Positions 1 to 9,680 of a DNA stretch of 64,000 nt are shown here, piece by piece. The notes under the pieces are model-generated. The model was not told the origin of the DNA and made no database searches. It saw nothing but the letters and a program-made list of their open reading frames with translations. Both the position numbers and the translations under genes were made by a program. Position 1 is the first letter of the stretch; the number at the start of each line of letters is the position of its first letter. Source of the stretch: Anisus vortex (taxonomy: Eukaryota > Mollusca > Gastropoda > Planorbidae); NCBI GenBank assembly GCA_949126835.1, contig OX421497.1:12619132-12683131 (forward strand), read 5' to 3'.

Positions 1-988
1 CAGAAGGATTAGACGACAAAGAAAAATGCCTGGAGAATTAGCAAGAGATGCCGACTTTCTGCAGAAGAAGAAATTGCACGTGATATAAACAGCGTTATTG
101 ATAGACTCAGGAGATATCAATACGAATTTTACGTCTAAAAAAGCTAAACACCAAATTTGGATTTTTACTAGACGTCAAAACTCTTCTCGCTGAGACAAAT
201 GTCGATACACTTCTTCAAAATTGCAAAAAAAAATTCCTGCATTAATTGTTTGTCCATTTAACCCACTAGATTTAACCCGTCCTTGCAAATGCGTTCAACT
301 AACTGAAATGTGTCGCTCTGTCATTCAGAAACATCGTCTTCAACAGTCAGTTTTCCTCATTAAGAACTGGAAAATGTTTTTTTCATCAATAAAAAAACAT
401 CTTTTTTCTTCAATAAAAAAGCACCTCTTGGAAGTCTCTCCAGTGCCATTGAAAATCGCTCTCTGTGCCCTAGGTTGCCGACACCTGACTCAGACGATCT
501 TGACCCATTGAATTAAAAAAGACAAAATAAGCTTCAGTTTGCTGAAGGACCGCTCACAGCTTGCATTTGAAACAGCAATCGTTAGAAGTATTTGCAGTGA
601 AATGCGCAGATTCGGAAATACGTCATCTCCATATGAAACAACAAAACCAAGAAGATCCAAAGGAGTTTCCGGTAGAACTTCAGTCCGGACACTGAGCAGC
701 ATTTTGCAGTCTCCGATTGCTATGCACAATTCATGACCATTGACGACAGTGTCGTAGAAATTTTGCAATTTTGAAGAAGTGTATCGACATTTGTCTCAGC
801 GAGAAGAGTTTTGACGTCTAGTAAAAATCCAAATTTGGTGTTTAGCTTTTTTAGACGTAAAATTCGTATTGATATCTCCTGAGTCTATCAATAACGCTGT
901 TTATATCACGTGCAATTTCTTCTTCTGCAGAAAGTCGGCATCTCTTGCTAATTCTCCAGGCATTTTTCTTTGTCGTCTAATCCTTCTG
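1..988. repeat. Inverted duplication with 226-bp identical arms
   Basis: Positions 1-226 are the reverse complement of 763-988 with no mismatch or gap that I could find; each paired position sums to 989. The left arm runs off the window edge, so the true length is unknown. The arms carry part of the hAT transposase. The spacer (227-762) contains a hAT terminus and the transposase C-terminus. It is either a recent inverted duplication or an assembly fold-back. Confidence 0.85.
227..487 (-). mobile_element. hAT element terminus (B end), inverted piece
   Basis: The plus strand ends AGGTTGCCGACACCTG at 472-487, the inverted form of the TIR CAGGGGTCGGCAACCT, preceded by GTGCCATTGAAAATCGCT, the subterminal block of the B end. 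Further in (260-377) it matches the interior of the larger element at 15779-19218, including a shared segment ending near GTTTGTCCATTTAA. The flanking octamer ACTCAGAC (488-495) is the reverse complement of GTCTGAGT and matches GTCTGGGT at 1304-1311 in 7 of 8 bases: the separated TSDs of one insertion. Confidence 0.75.
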
Positions 989-1190
989 TCAACCTCGATT
1001 CCCCAAGTTGTGCATCTTGTTTTTCCATTGTTTACCGCAACCTGGCTCAAATTATTACAAATGTTGACAAGTTCTTGCTCCAGCGATTCAAGATCAGATG
1101 CTGCTTCCTTGAAATTCATAGTAGGATCCTGCAACCGTTTCTGGACACGATCATTTTTCCCGAGTATGATGTTCCAGAAATGTAAAAAAA
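488..1190 (-). pseudogene. Broken hAT (ZMYM1-like) transposase, C-terminal half
   Basis: Read on the minus strand from about 1190 to 488, the translation follows a hAT-domain transposase of the ZMYM1/TTF-zinc-finger type. It opens with FWNIILGKNDRVQKRLQDP, then a Leu-rich segment with ICNNLSQVAVNNGK, then LNTKFGFLLDVKTLLAETN in another frame. It ends with the dimerisation motif SNASCERSFSKLKLI and, after one more frame change, SMGQDRLS next to position 495. In family knowledge this is the RNase-H fold catalytic region and the C-terminal dimerisation helix. At least three frameshifts and several stops make it non-functional. The sense stops exactly at the TSD of a second hAT element. The missing last ~35 codons continue on the plus strand at 1304-1419, so the gene was cut by an insertion and then rearranged. 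Confidence 0.8.
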
Positions 1191-1303
1191 AAATATTTTT
1201 TTTTTAAAGTATTATATAGCAGGTTGACTTTTAGGCTGTGGCACGCTGAACAGTTTAGAAATCCTACTTTGGCACGCAATTAGCAAAAGGTTACCGACCC
1301 CTG
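1191..1303 (+). mobile_element. hAT element terminus (A end)
   Basis: This piece ends AGGTTACCGACCCCTG at 1288-1303, with the A-end subterminal block (GCACGCTGAACAGTTTAG and TTTGGCACGC). It is the partner of the B end at 227-487, left behind when the segment between was inverted. Confidence 0.75.
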
Positions 1304-1419
1304 GTCTGGGTGATCTTGCACTCCTTAGCTTCGAAAGAGAAACACTTGAGAAAATTAATTTTGACAACGTGATTGACGAGTTTACGACAGTCAAATCAAG
1401 GAGGATCAATTTGTTGTAG
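1304..1419 (+). pseudogene. Last exon-like piece of the same hAT transposase
   Basis: Directly after the 8-bp duplicate GTCTGGGT the plus strand reads GLGDLALLSFERETLEKINF and then continues with an IDEFxxVKxRR stretch before TAG at 1417. This is the usual tail of hAT dimerisation domains (RLSDLALLSIE followed by an IDEFA-like helix). It supplies the residues missing after SMGQDRLS of the minus-strand piece at 488-1190. The strand switch shows that an inversion followed the insertion. Confidence 0.7.
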
Positions 1420-1675
1420 ACTATGTCTATTCCAGTCATGTATAATTAGTAGAACATATATTATTTTCAAATAAATTGCTTACAATCGTATAGAGACTTA
1501 TTAGTCTGTATTCTATTTCATTAAAATACCAGATGCTTCGAAAATGAACCATATAAACCGTACATTTTCAAAATTTTCTTGGGTGCTCAGTGAGCCTCCA
1601 GACTCTGTCGGTCCGAGAAGGGGCGCCGACTTTGTGTCATGTCCCCGGGCGCAGATGACCATAGCTACGCCACTG
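1420..1675. mobile_element. Terminus of another DNA transposon
   Basis: Positions 1658-1675 read CCATAGCTACGCCACTG, the inverse of CAGTGGCGTAGCTATGG, a very common TIR type of invertebrate DNA transposons. The preceding ~100 bp (GTCCCCGGGCGCAGATGACC and a GAAGGGGCGCCGAC string) look like its subterminal part. The left end is not visible. 1420-1560 is AT-rich with nothing recognised. Confidence 0.45.
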
Positions 1676-1785
1676 CTGGGCATTGTGCCCTAGTATGCCG
1701 AGGCCACAGAAACTGGTGAACGCTGCTTCACCGGCCCTATGAGTATGATCAGTCTGGTCCGACGGGTAGGCTAACTTTATTTTTT
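1676..1785 (+). mobile_element. tRNA-derived SINE, 5'-truncated copy
   Basis: It carries the conserved SINE block: GGGCATTGTG, then CTAGTATGCCGAGGCCACAG, GTGAACGCTGCTTCACCGGC and a GGTCCGACGGGTA end. The tRNA head is missing. It abuts the CAGTGGCGTAGC terminus. Confidence 0.75.
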
Positions 1786-2549
1786 TACAAAGTCGAGTCA
1801 AAATTTGTCAAAACACACAAACGTCAGCCCGTATAATATGTACAATCTTACGGTCTTACCTATGATTATAAGGCTGGACAGTGTTAAATGGATATCTCAT
1901 TAAATTGCACTTTTTTTAAAAGCCTCAAAAAATATGTAGCCTAATAATTGATTGAGACAATCAGGGTATGCATATTTTATTTTAGCATTGGCCGGGGTAT
2001 AACTCGGTCAAAGAAGCTTAACTCATCTACATCATAGCCCTGATATGATTAAAATATTTTTTTTTCTTAGTAATTTTTTGTTACGATGAAGGTCTTTACA
2101 AGAGCAATATTAAATGAACAAAAAGAAAAGAGTAACGTCCCTTGCGGTATGACGTCACACGCGTGGAAAATTCCACATTTATATTTTGACTCGGTGGGGG
2201 AAAATCCGTTTACGTTCCCTTCTGTGACGTCATATACACCAGAGAAATAAATTCTAGTTGTCTGGAATGGTAAGATTATAAACAGGGAGATAGGTAAAAT
2301 ATCTAGGAGTACGTTGAAGGAAGGCGCTTTCTGCGTAGTACTCGTTTAATGCCGAGCTATTTATACCAATGCATGCATCCGATTTGTCGTACCAGCGGGG
2401 AAGGGGGAGGGACACGGTAGTCTGGCGGAAGCGCGCTCTGATTGCCCTCAACGAAGTTCCCGGGGTTGACTCCTGTTGAATGAGAGGATTATAAATTCCC
2501 GCGTCTGTTGGTTGTCCCTTGGTCTATCCATCTCAGTGTGCGGGAAAAA
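1786..2549. other. Intergenic or intronic, no gene seen
   Basis: AT-rich DNA without a recognisable exon or repeat; the paired CRE palindromes at 2150 and 2225 are the only motif worth noting. The short frames here have no family resemblance. Confidence 0.5.
2150..2232. promoter_or_regulatory. Two perfect CRE palindromes 75 bp apart
   Basis: TGACGTCA occurs at 2150-2157 and again at 2225-2232, with a GC-richer spacer containing GGGGAAAATCC (an NF-kB-like string). No exon is recognised nearby, so this could be a regulatory element or chance. Confidence 0.25.
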
Positions 2550-2672
2550 ATATATAAAGGCGGCTGGGCGTGGTGCTGGCCACACATTCCTCTAGTATGC
2601 CGTGGCCACGGGAAATTGTGAAAGTTGCTCTATTGGCACTATAGAAGATCAACTTTGCTTTTACCGGGAAAG
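2550..2672 (+). mobile_element. SINE, 5'-truncated and diverged
   Basis: GGCGGCTGGGCGTGGTGCTG and CTAGTATGCCGTGGCCACGG are the central SINE block; the 3' part has drifted. Confidence 0.7.
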
Positions 2673-2779
2673 TTAACGTATTTGTAAACAGTTGTCATAC
2701 ACAGTGCTTTCTGTGTTAATAAGATTTTATTCTGTTTTAATTGTTCAAATCTCTTGCATCTGAAAATTATGTCAAATCA

Positions 2780-2890
2780 ACCATTGTGCTAGCCACACGT
2801 TCCCCTAATATGCCGTGGCCACAGAAACTGGTGAACGCTGCTTCACCGGCCCCTTGGATCAATCTGGTCCGATGGGATACTTAATATTTT
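2780..2890 (+). mobile_element. SINE, 5'-truncated copy
   Basis: CCATTGTGCTAGCCACACG, ATGCCGTGGCCACAGAAAC, GTGAACGCTGCTTCACCGGC and GGTCCGATGGGATACTT match the family 3' half. Confidence 0.75.
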
Positions 2891-3950
2891 TTTTAACATT
2901 TGGGGTGTTCCTGAAAATATATGGCTGGAGGGGATCCGTTTCAATATAGATGTCATAAAACATAGAATGAAAGGACCCCTCCCCTTCTCTGTTAACCTGC
3001 TTGTTGCTAAACTTCACTAGAACACTAGAACCCGTGATTTTTGTAACCATGTTTTGTTTTTGAAAAATTGACTATCGCTTCGAATACGTGGAGTCAATTC
3101 CTGATAACTGGCTCGTACCACTTTCTCCTCTGCTTCACACCATTCTATAAAAAGGTTGGTGGTGGTAGGGGGTGGGGCGAGGGGGCGCTTTTCAGAAAGT
3201 AATCTGCCCTTGTTAACGGCCCGTTAAACTTTCCATCAAGAGCCCTAAAGATTGCTTTGATACAAGGGGCCAAGCGGCGTGACAATTATTGCCTCAGATT
3301 GTTTGTTATCACGAAAAACCAGCGGGCGAGGTGACGGTGTAGAGGAGGAGGCTGTGGCGTGAATGTGGGAGGAGAGTGAGCGCGAAAGGAGGAATAGGGA
3401 GCTGGGGAGGAGAGTGAAAGAGGGGTCCAAATTTATTTACTGCCAAAAGATTGTGTGAAATGTTAGGCAAAGGCGTGACACGTAGGTATGCCGGGAGCGT
3501 TGGCAGCGGCGTCCGCTGTGTTGGGTTGAGGAAAGGGGGGAGGGAGAACTTTGGGGGGGGGGGGGTATACTATTGGCGGGGATACTGAAAGCCCCCACCC
3601 CTCCGACCCCCCCCTTTCCACAACCCCAAACAACAATGTATCTATATAATTACGTGATAACCGAAACTTGAATATATTGCCTCCTGATGTGACGTTATTT
3701 TCCCATCAGCGCTTTGTTCTACTTGTTGACCTAGGGTCTTGGCGCTGTTGAGGAATGTCCGTTGGTTGCCATAGATACACGTGTTGTTAGAGTTGTCGGC
3801 AGGCTAACATCCTGGGGCAAGACTTGTAGCGATCCCGGAAACGAACGCTATTTATTCCTTTAAAAATATTTATACATTTTTGATGGGCAATGCAGGTGAA
3901 ATGTTTTTGCTCGAATTATGGATCCTATCAATGAGCAGAAGTCGAGACGA
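2891..3950. other. Unassigned DNA with G-rich runs
   Basis: It contains purine/G runs (3160-3200, 3530-3610) and no coding segment that I recognise. Confidence 0.5.
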
Positions 3951-4550
3951 TGAGTTAGATTCTCGCCCATATGTGCTGTTCAAATCAGTGTGCTAGATTC
4001 GAGTAGATGAGTTAGATTCAAGTCAAAGAGCTAGATTCAAGTTAAAGAGCTAGTTTCAAGTTAATCAGAATAACATTTAAATCAATCCTGTAAAAATCAA
4101 GTCAGTCTGTTAAGTTCAATTAAATTTAGTAGAGTCAAGTCAATCAAGTATATTGAAGTAAATCAGTCAATCAGTGGTCTAGATCACGGGCCAGCAACCT
4201 TTTTTGACAATAGTGTGCTTAAAATCGGATTTCTAATTAATTCAGCGTGGCAATAACATAAAAGTCAACCTGACATACCATAATGTTTTTTTTTTGTTTC
4301 TAGAAGAGACTTGAATTGCCTTTTTGTGGGGCTTCCGCGTGCCATTGAAAATCGATATGCGTGCCAAGTGTGGCATGCGTGCCATAGGTTGCCGAACCCT
4401 AGTCTAGATTTAGTCTGATTTATTCTAGTAAGAGAATTGTATTTCAATCGGCGAGTTTGATTCAAGTCTATAGGTAGATTTGCCTATGGGGTAAATTCGA
4501 GTTAATGGGTTAGGTTTAAATATCCAAGTAGATTTTTCCCACACAGATAG
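3951..4550. repeat. Degenerate ~18-20 bp minisatellite, interrupted by a MITE
   Basis: Variants of GAGCTAGATTCAAGTTAA and GAGTTAGATTCAAGTC recur from about 3950 to 4180 and resume after 4402 (GTCTAGATTTAGTCTG, GTTTGATTCAAGTC, TAAATTCGAGTTAATGGG). The hAT MITE at 4185-4401 sits inside. Confidence 0.6.
4185..4401 (+). mobile_element. hAT MITE with perfect 8-bp TSD
   Basis: The 217-bp element starts CACGGGCCAGCAACCT and ends AGGTTGCCGAACCCTA, with GTCTAGAT at both 4177-4184 and 4402-4409. The A-end block (GATTTCTAATTAATTCAGCG) is on the left and the B-end block (GTGCCATTGAAAATCG) on the right. It is non-autonomous and codes for nothing. Confidence 0.9.
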
Positions 4551-5480
4551 TCTCATATTCACAACTAACAAGAGTAACACCATTAGTCAAATCACTAAAC
4601 CAAGAAACTTAAAGGACAGAAGGGCAGAGTAAAGTAGTAATACGTAAGGAATTAAACTCTAATTTAGAAATACAACCCAATAACAGCTAGTTGCAATGCT
4701 CAGATAAACAAAGGGACAAAAACACTTTTTCCTTATCCCTTTTGGGAGAACAAATGCACATAAGTAGCCTACTCTTTCTTCTCGAGTGGCATTCGGGCAT
4801 GGAATGCGTTGCCTGTACAAATCAGAAAAAAAAAACCCAGTAAATTAACATAATTCAAAACATTAATAAAGATGCAAGACTAGACTCGGACCACGGATGA
4901 GCGTAGAACGCAATAATCTTCTTTATAGAAGGAGCGTCTGTAATAAGATAAGATAAGATAATGGTTTACATTCCTTGTTAGGCCTAAAGTTGTGTATTTT
5001 GGGGTTAGATGTGTGTGTGTGTGATTTATGTGTGTGTGTTTGGGGGGGGAGGTATATCCGTTGACCTACTTATTTATTTATTTATTGCTCGCCTTCCGTG
5101 CATAACGCTTCCGGTCTTCCTTGTTTCCGGTGTTCCAGGTCCAGCATGTGGTCATCGGAACTGACCGCCGTACCGGTGTTGTTGCAGACACGAGAAGCAG
5201 TACAACATGTGGTGCCCGTCTGCTGTTGGTGTGTGTGTGTAAACAGACAAAAGCGGCGCCCGAGCGCCCCGCCGTTGTTAGTGAAGGTTTCTTTCTACTC
5301 TCTTTTCATGGGCATCCCCGCAGACAGTTATAGGGAGGGGGGGGGGAGAGGGGGGGGGAGGGCTTGAGGTGTGTTAGTGATGCGTTTTGACATGTGTAGT
5401 TTCAGTGAATCTGTTAGAACTTAATGTATTTTACATGTTGTATTCATTACGAAATTGCACCCTTCTTTCTGACATTCTTG
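4551..5480. other. Unassigned DNA
   Basis: Apart from the R2 tail at 4900 and GT/G runs (5010-5055, 5335-5365) nothing is recognised. Open frames at 5098-5367 have low-complexity ends and no family match. Confidence 0.5.
4900..4965 (+). repeat. Retroposon 3' tail, R2 family
   Basis: GCAATAATCTTCTTTATAG, GGAGCGTCTGTAATAAG and then four ATAAG units. This 3' sequence with an (ATAAG)n tail recurs through the window and behaves like the end of a LINE or SINE. Confidence 0.65.
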
Positions 5481-5775
5481 TTTCCCTCTCTCTCTCTCTC
5501 TCACTCTCTTTATATATATGTATATATATATATTTATATCTTTCTTTCTCCCCCGTCTTTCTTTTCAATTTCTTTCTTTCTATCCTCCTTAGCTCTCATT
5601 ATTATTTGTAAATCTCTATACATCCACAGAAGCTGCCATTACTCTCTCTCTCTCTCTCACTCTCTCTCTCACTCACTCTCTCTCTCTCTCTCGTGTACTT
5701 TGTCACTCTCTCTCTTGTATTTTCTCTCTCTCTGTGTCTCTCTATTGTATTTTCTCTCTCTCTCTCTCATGTGTA
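5481..5775. repeat. (CT)n/(TA)n simple repeats
   Basis: Long CT runs at 5485-5510 and 5641-5775, with TATATA at 5512-5540. They generate Ser-Leu-rich frames that are not genes. Confidence 0.9.
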
Positions 5776-5999
5776 CTTACAAACTCAGATATATTTCAAA
5801 GATTTATCGACAGATGCCTTGATTGTAACGAGCGCCACTCAATCCTCTGTGAAATACTAGTCTACACCAACAAGACAGTATTCATATCCTTAACACTAGT
5901 CAGATTACTGACAACCAGTACATCTTTTATCTCTGTGTTCAAAAGTTGTCTGTCTATTTACGCATCCTTGATGGCTATACTGCGCATTCGCGAGCATCC

Positions 6000-6215
6000 A
6001 GGACGAATCTGTGTACTGTGTACATATACATATATGATGTTTTTTCTTGTACATCTATGACAATATTATTTGAGTACATATTGGCGTGTCTGTGTAGGCT
6101 ACGACGTATATGTGTACATAGTTGACGTATCTGTGTACATCTATGACGTATTAGTGTACGTCTGTGACGTATTTGTCTGCATTGTGACGCATTTCCGCGT
6201 ACAACTATGACAACA
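6000..6215. repeat. Degenerate ~30-bp minisatellite
   Basis: Recurring forms of TGTGTACATCTATGACGTAT (6045-6210) diverge strongly from one another. Confidence 0.5.
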
Positions 6216-6529
6216 CTGACAATCACCCAGCATTGCTGGGCCAGCAACCACACAATACTAAACAAACAAACAAACAAACTATTAGGCTAACACTCTCATA
6301 AACTAAGTCTAACCGGGGGGATATTGGATAATTAATTTAACTCCGTAGCAAGACCAAGACCAAATGCAAAGGAGATTTATATAGAAAATCGTTAAAGCGT
6401 TTTATATTTAATACACACTTTACATGTTTGCGATTATAATCCTTCTTATTTGCATGTATATCGAATACAATATTTTATTACTTAACTTTCACATTTATAG
6501 TAAATGGTAGGTATTGTTTAACCATTACC

Positions 6530-7212
6530 ATTGGTAAGTCAAGATGCGGATATAACACCTACAATAGTTAATTATATTTTAATCTCAGTTAACAGTTAAC
6601 AGTGTTTCGAATGTGTTCTTGTGCAGATGTTATCGACAAGCGGAATAGATAATTAGTTATCATAAAAACTGGGTATTTAATGTAATGTTTGAAAATATAC
6701 ATATAAATTCTTTAGTCTTATAATATTTATTTGCTTTTCATATACATTTTTACAGCTTGATCATTTCTAAGTTATAAATTGTTAGACATTTATCCTTTTG
6801 TAAAAGAAGAAAAAAAAAAGCATATTAGAAATATTAGCTCAAATAAAATGGGCTAATTATCTCCCTTTACATTAAAAAAAAACTTTTCACATTTGATTCA
6901 ATAGTGATGCCAAAAAAGTTATGTTTTGTAATATATCAAATATTAAAAAGTAATAAAGTAAAGTATCCCGTCAGACCAAATTGATCAATAGGGCCGGTGA
7001 AGCAGCGTTCACCAGTTTCCGTGGCCACGGCATACTAGGTGATTGTGTGATAGGTGATATTATCAAATATTACTGACTAATTATTATTTATTTATGTAAA
7101 TCCAACTTTATGGTATTCATTTCAAGATTTAATTATTAGAGAATTAAAATTAATTTACGTTCAACAGTTGTAAATAAACATTTCCTGCGATAATTGTTTG
7201 TCCATTTAATTA
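6530..7212 (+). repeat. Dispersed repeat R1, probable internal hAT fragment
   Basis: This ~600-bp sequence (without its SINE insert) recurs in inverse orientation at 17665-18260, with shared strings such as CTTTAGTC, AAAGGGAGATAATTA, GGCATCACTATTGAATCAAA and an end in GTTTGTCCATTTAA. The same end is inside the hAT piece at 227-260, in the same position relative to the B end. R1 is therefore probably interior sequence of that hAT family; the copy here lacks TIRs. Confidence 0.75.
6945..7061 (-). mobile_element. SINE, truncated, with 11-bp TSD
   Basis: Minus-oriented 3' half of the SINE with an ACTTT-type tail, inserted in R1. ATCAAATATTA is present on both sides (6934-6944 and 7062-7072). The tRNA head is absent. 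Confidence 0.85.
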
Positions 7213-7223
7213 CATAAATTACA

Positions 7224-7534
7224 TAGTGTAAGCAGAGAGTGTAAGCAGAGAGTGTAAGCAGAGAGTGCAAGCAGATAGTGTAAGCAGAGAGTGTAAGCAG
7301 AGAGTGTAACCAGAGAGTGCAAGCAGAGAGTGTAAGCAGAGAGTGTAAGCAGAGAGTGTAAGCAGAGAGTGCAAGCAGAGAGTGCAAGCAGAGAGTGTGA
7401 TAATAAGTAGCGTCCCCTTTTTTATCACACTCTCTGTTTACACTCTCTACTCACATTATCTGCTCACATTATCTGCTCACATTATCTGCTCACATTCTCT
7501 GCTTACACTTTGCTTACATTCTCAGTGGTGTGTT
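7224..7534. repeat. 13-bp array in inverted halves
   Basis: About 14 copies of AGTGTAAGCAGAG (7224-7398) are followed, after ~30 bp, by the reverse-complement unit (CTCTGCTTACACT and variant CACATTATCTGCT) to 7534. The two halves can pair with each other. Confidence 0.9.
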
Positions 7535-8087
7535 GTTCATAAGTAAATTGTACTGTTTCTTCTCACAACTGCTGAGTTTTAACCACGAAAAAACCTTTTG
7601 AATCTGAGAAACTCCAGATGGAACGAGTTGCAAAGATGCGCATGGATATTTACTAAACTACCATCGCGCTTCAACTGTAGTCATCCGCGCGAAATCAATG
7701 GGCGCTCATCGATTGGATGACTCTTGAGCGTTGGTGATGTGGGAGGGGGGAGAATGTTTTATTTTATCTTACAAAAGGTAAGAACACAGTGAAGGTCTCT
7801 CAATGTGATCTTTTAAAAGTGAAGAAGGTGGGGGGGGGGGGGGGGGAGGGGAGAGGCAAGGAGAGGGGACTGCGCCAGAATGACACAAGGCTTTGCCTAT
7901 ACAGATGTATTGATCTCATTGGCTGGTTTCTGAAAATAAGTTCTGCAACGTCGCCGGCACGTTCGGCTTTTAATAAAGTTACAAGATGGCTGATGTACTT
8001 TATTTTTATTTGCGCGCGTGTGTGTTATGTATGTGTGTCTGTCTGTGTGCGTTTGCAAATCCAACATTCGAGAAGCCTCGTTGTAAC
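7535..8087. other. Unassigned DNA
   Basis: Contains a G-run at 7828-7850 and nothing recognised as an exon. Confidence 0.45.
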
Positions 8088-8176
8088 CCATCGGGCACAC
8101 CACGTCGTATCGACGGGGAAAAAACGTACTTTCCACGTTTTTTCCCCTCGTCGATACGACGTGGTGTGCCCGCTGG
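8088..8176. repeat. Long near-perfect hairpin
   Basis: GGGCACACCACGTCGTATCG (8093-8112) pairs with CGATACGACGTGGTGTGCCC (8152-8171), continuing inward to AAAAAACGT/ACGTTTTTT around a ~7-nt loop. One 2-nt bulge and one outer mismatch are the only defects; the stem is about 40 bp. Confidence 0.9.
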
Positions 8177-8259
8177 GAAGGTGCTTGCTCTGAACATCTG
8201 GACTTTGTCGTGACGCAATTGAGTTTGTTTTCTTAAGATTTCTACATAGATCTACTTAA

Positions 8260-8708
8260 AGACCAAGTGAAGAGGTTTTTCTCAAAGGAACGAGATTTGG
8301 AATAGCCTCATACGGCAGTGACGTATCACAAGGGAAATAAATAATTAAAAAAAGACGCTCTAAATCTATATTTAACCATTTTGTTAAAAATAAGAACCGG
8401 GAAAAGATTCAAAACATGTGGCAATAGATTCAAAACACGTGACAATATTCATTTTTCCTAGTCGGAATCCTTTATGTTACGTCACTTTCCTATATTGCCG
8501 GAAATAAAAACATCTGAAATGGCTACGAGATTTGGAGTAATCTTCCGAAAAACACACACATTTAAGTGCAAATATTGAACTAATTACTTAAAATGTATCT
8601 TTGATATTTTGTATAAATGTTTTTTTTAACATTCAGATACTGAATACACTATTTACTATCAAAATCAAATGTTAACTCAATTTTGATAAAAAGCTCTTCA
8701 CTTGGTCT
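8260..8708. mobile_element. TTAA-flanked MITE (Kolobok/piggyBac-like)
   Basis: The 449-bp element starts AGACCAAGTGAAGAG and ends CTCTTCACTTGGTCT, a perfect 15-bp TIR extended by T-rich sequence, with TTAA at 8256-8259 and 8709-8712. A TTAA target is the mark of Kolobok and piggyBac elements; the termini do not begin CCC, so Kolobok is the more likely source. No transposase is present. Confidence 0.85.
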
Positions 8709-8712
8709 TTAA

Positions 8713-9280
8713 TCTTCATAAAGTTTATAAGTTCTTTAAAAAAAATAGCTGGCTATGCTCATTTATTTAAAATTTAAAAAACTTCCGTTTTCCCATTATT
8801 TGTTATGATTTTGCAAATTCTTCCTGTCTTCAACGAGTCTATAAATTTTTAATTTAAATAAAATGTCTGTATATCTCATCTTCGAGGAACATCCAAATGT
8901 TTCGAAAAATTAAATTTTTTAATTATTCTATCTGAATTAGTGTTATATGTATAATTTCTTATCTAAAAATCTTCTTATTGCTATGGCAGGCCTAATAATT
9001 ATTTTTATCTTGAAGAATGTCTTCTGAAAATTCTGATCTTTAAGGAAAATTTGTCCAATATTTGTTCATTTCAATTCGTCACACACACTTCGCAAGTCTG
9101 AATAAAGCTGACGCGAAGTCATGCATCTGCTTTTGAAGGTTTCCACACTTTGAAGTCTCGGTCACAACAGACAGACTCGGAATAATTTACTCTCAAAATC
9201 CAATACCCATCGCTCCCCCGTTCACCCTTCCCCTTGTTGCCGTTAATTTGAGTAATGTAATTATACATTAATCGATCTTA
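8713..9280. other. Unassigned AT-rich DNA
   Basis: No gene or known repeat seen. Confidence 0.5.
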
Positions 9281-9369
9281 GATGGTGATGTTGTCGCATG
9301 ACTGACTCCTACTTGGTGTGAGGAATGGTGATGTTGTCGCATGACTGACTCCTACTTGGTGTGAGTAAT
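9281..9369. repeat. Two-copy tandem duplication, ~43 bp
   Basis: ATGGTGATGTTGTCGCATGA and the following TGACTCCTACTTGGTGTGAG occur twice in a row with one base change near the junction. Confidence 0.9.
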
Positions 9370-9449
9370 GAAGAATCGACAAATAACACAGATGTGTACA
9401 TGTGTGGTGTCCCTTTAGTGCTTTATATGTGGCTCCTCGCTTTCTTACC

Positions 9450-9625
9450 ATGATCACTGACTTATAAGTTTTACAGACGTTCCTTCTAGATAGAAGATTA
9501 TTACGTCCACTAAGCCCAAAACTCCTGCAGGGCGGCAGGGATCGGTCCGAAGCAGGGATAGAACCAGTGACGTGTCAGTTTACAGTCCGGTGAACTAACC
9601 GCAGGACAAGCCGGCCTCTCATTGG
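9450..9625 (-). repeat. R2 retroposon copy
   Basis: CTTATAAGTTTTACAGACG, AGAAGATTATTACGTCC and then CAAAACTCCTGCAGGGCGGC with a GATAGAACCAGTGACG segment. The same two blocks lie together at 61770-61880. The last part has a B-box-like GATAGAACC, so this may be a SINE tail plus head. Confidence 0.55.
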
Positions 9626-9680
9626 TTAAAAAAAAACTAGTTTTTTTGTTAACGAACTCTTCCATCCTACACTAAAGAAA

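Noticed and set aside
5424..5822. Ser/Leu-rich frame of 132 codons
   Set aside because: Translation of CT and TA simple repeats; the same applies at 14257-14598, 34840-35341, 54260-54565 and 57626-58013.
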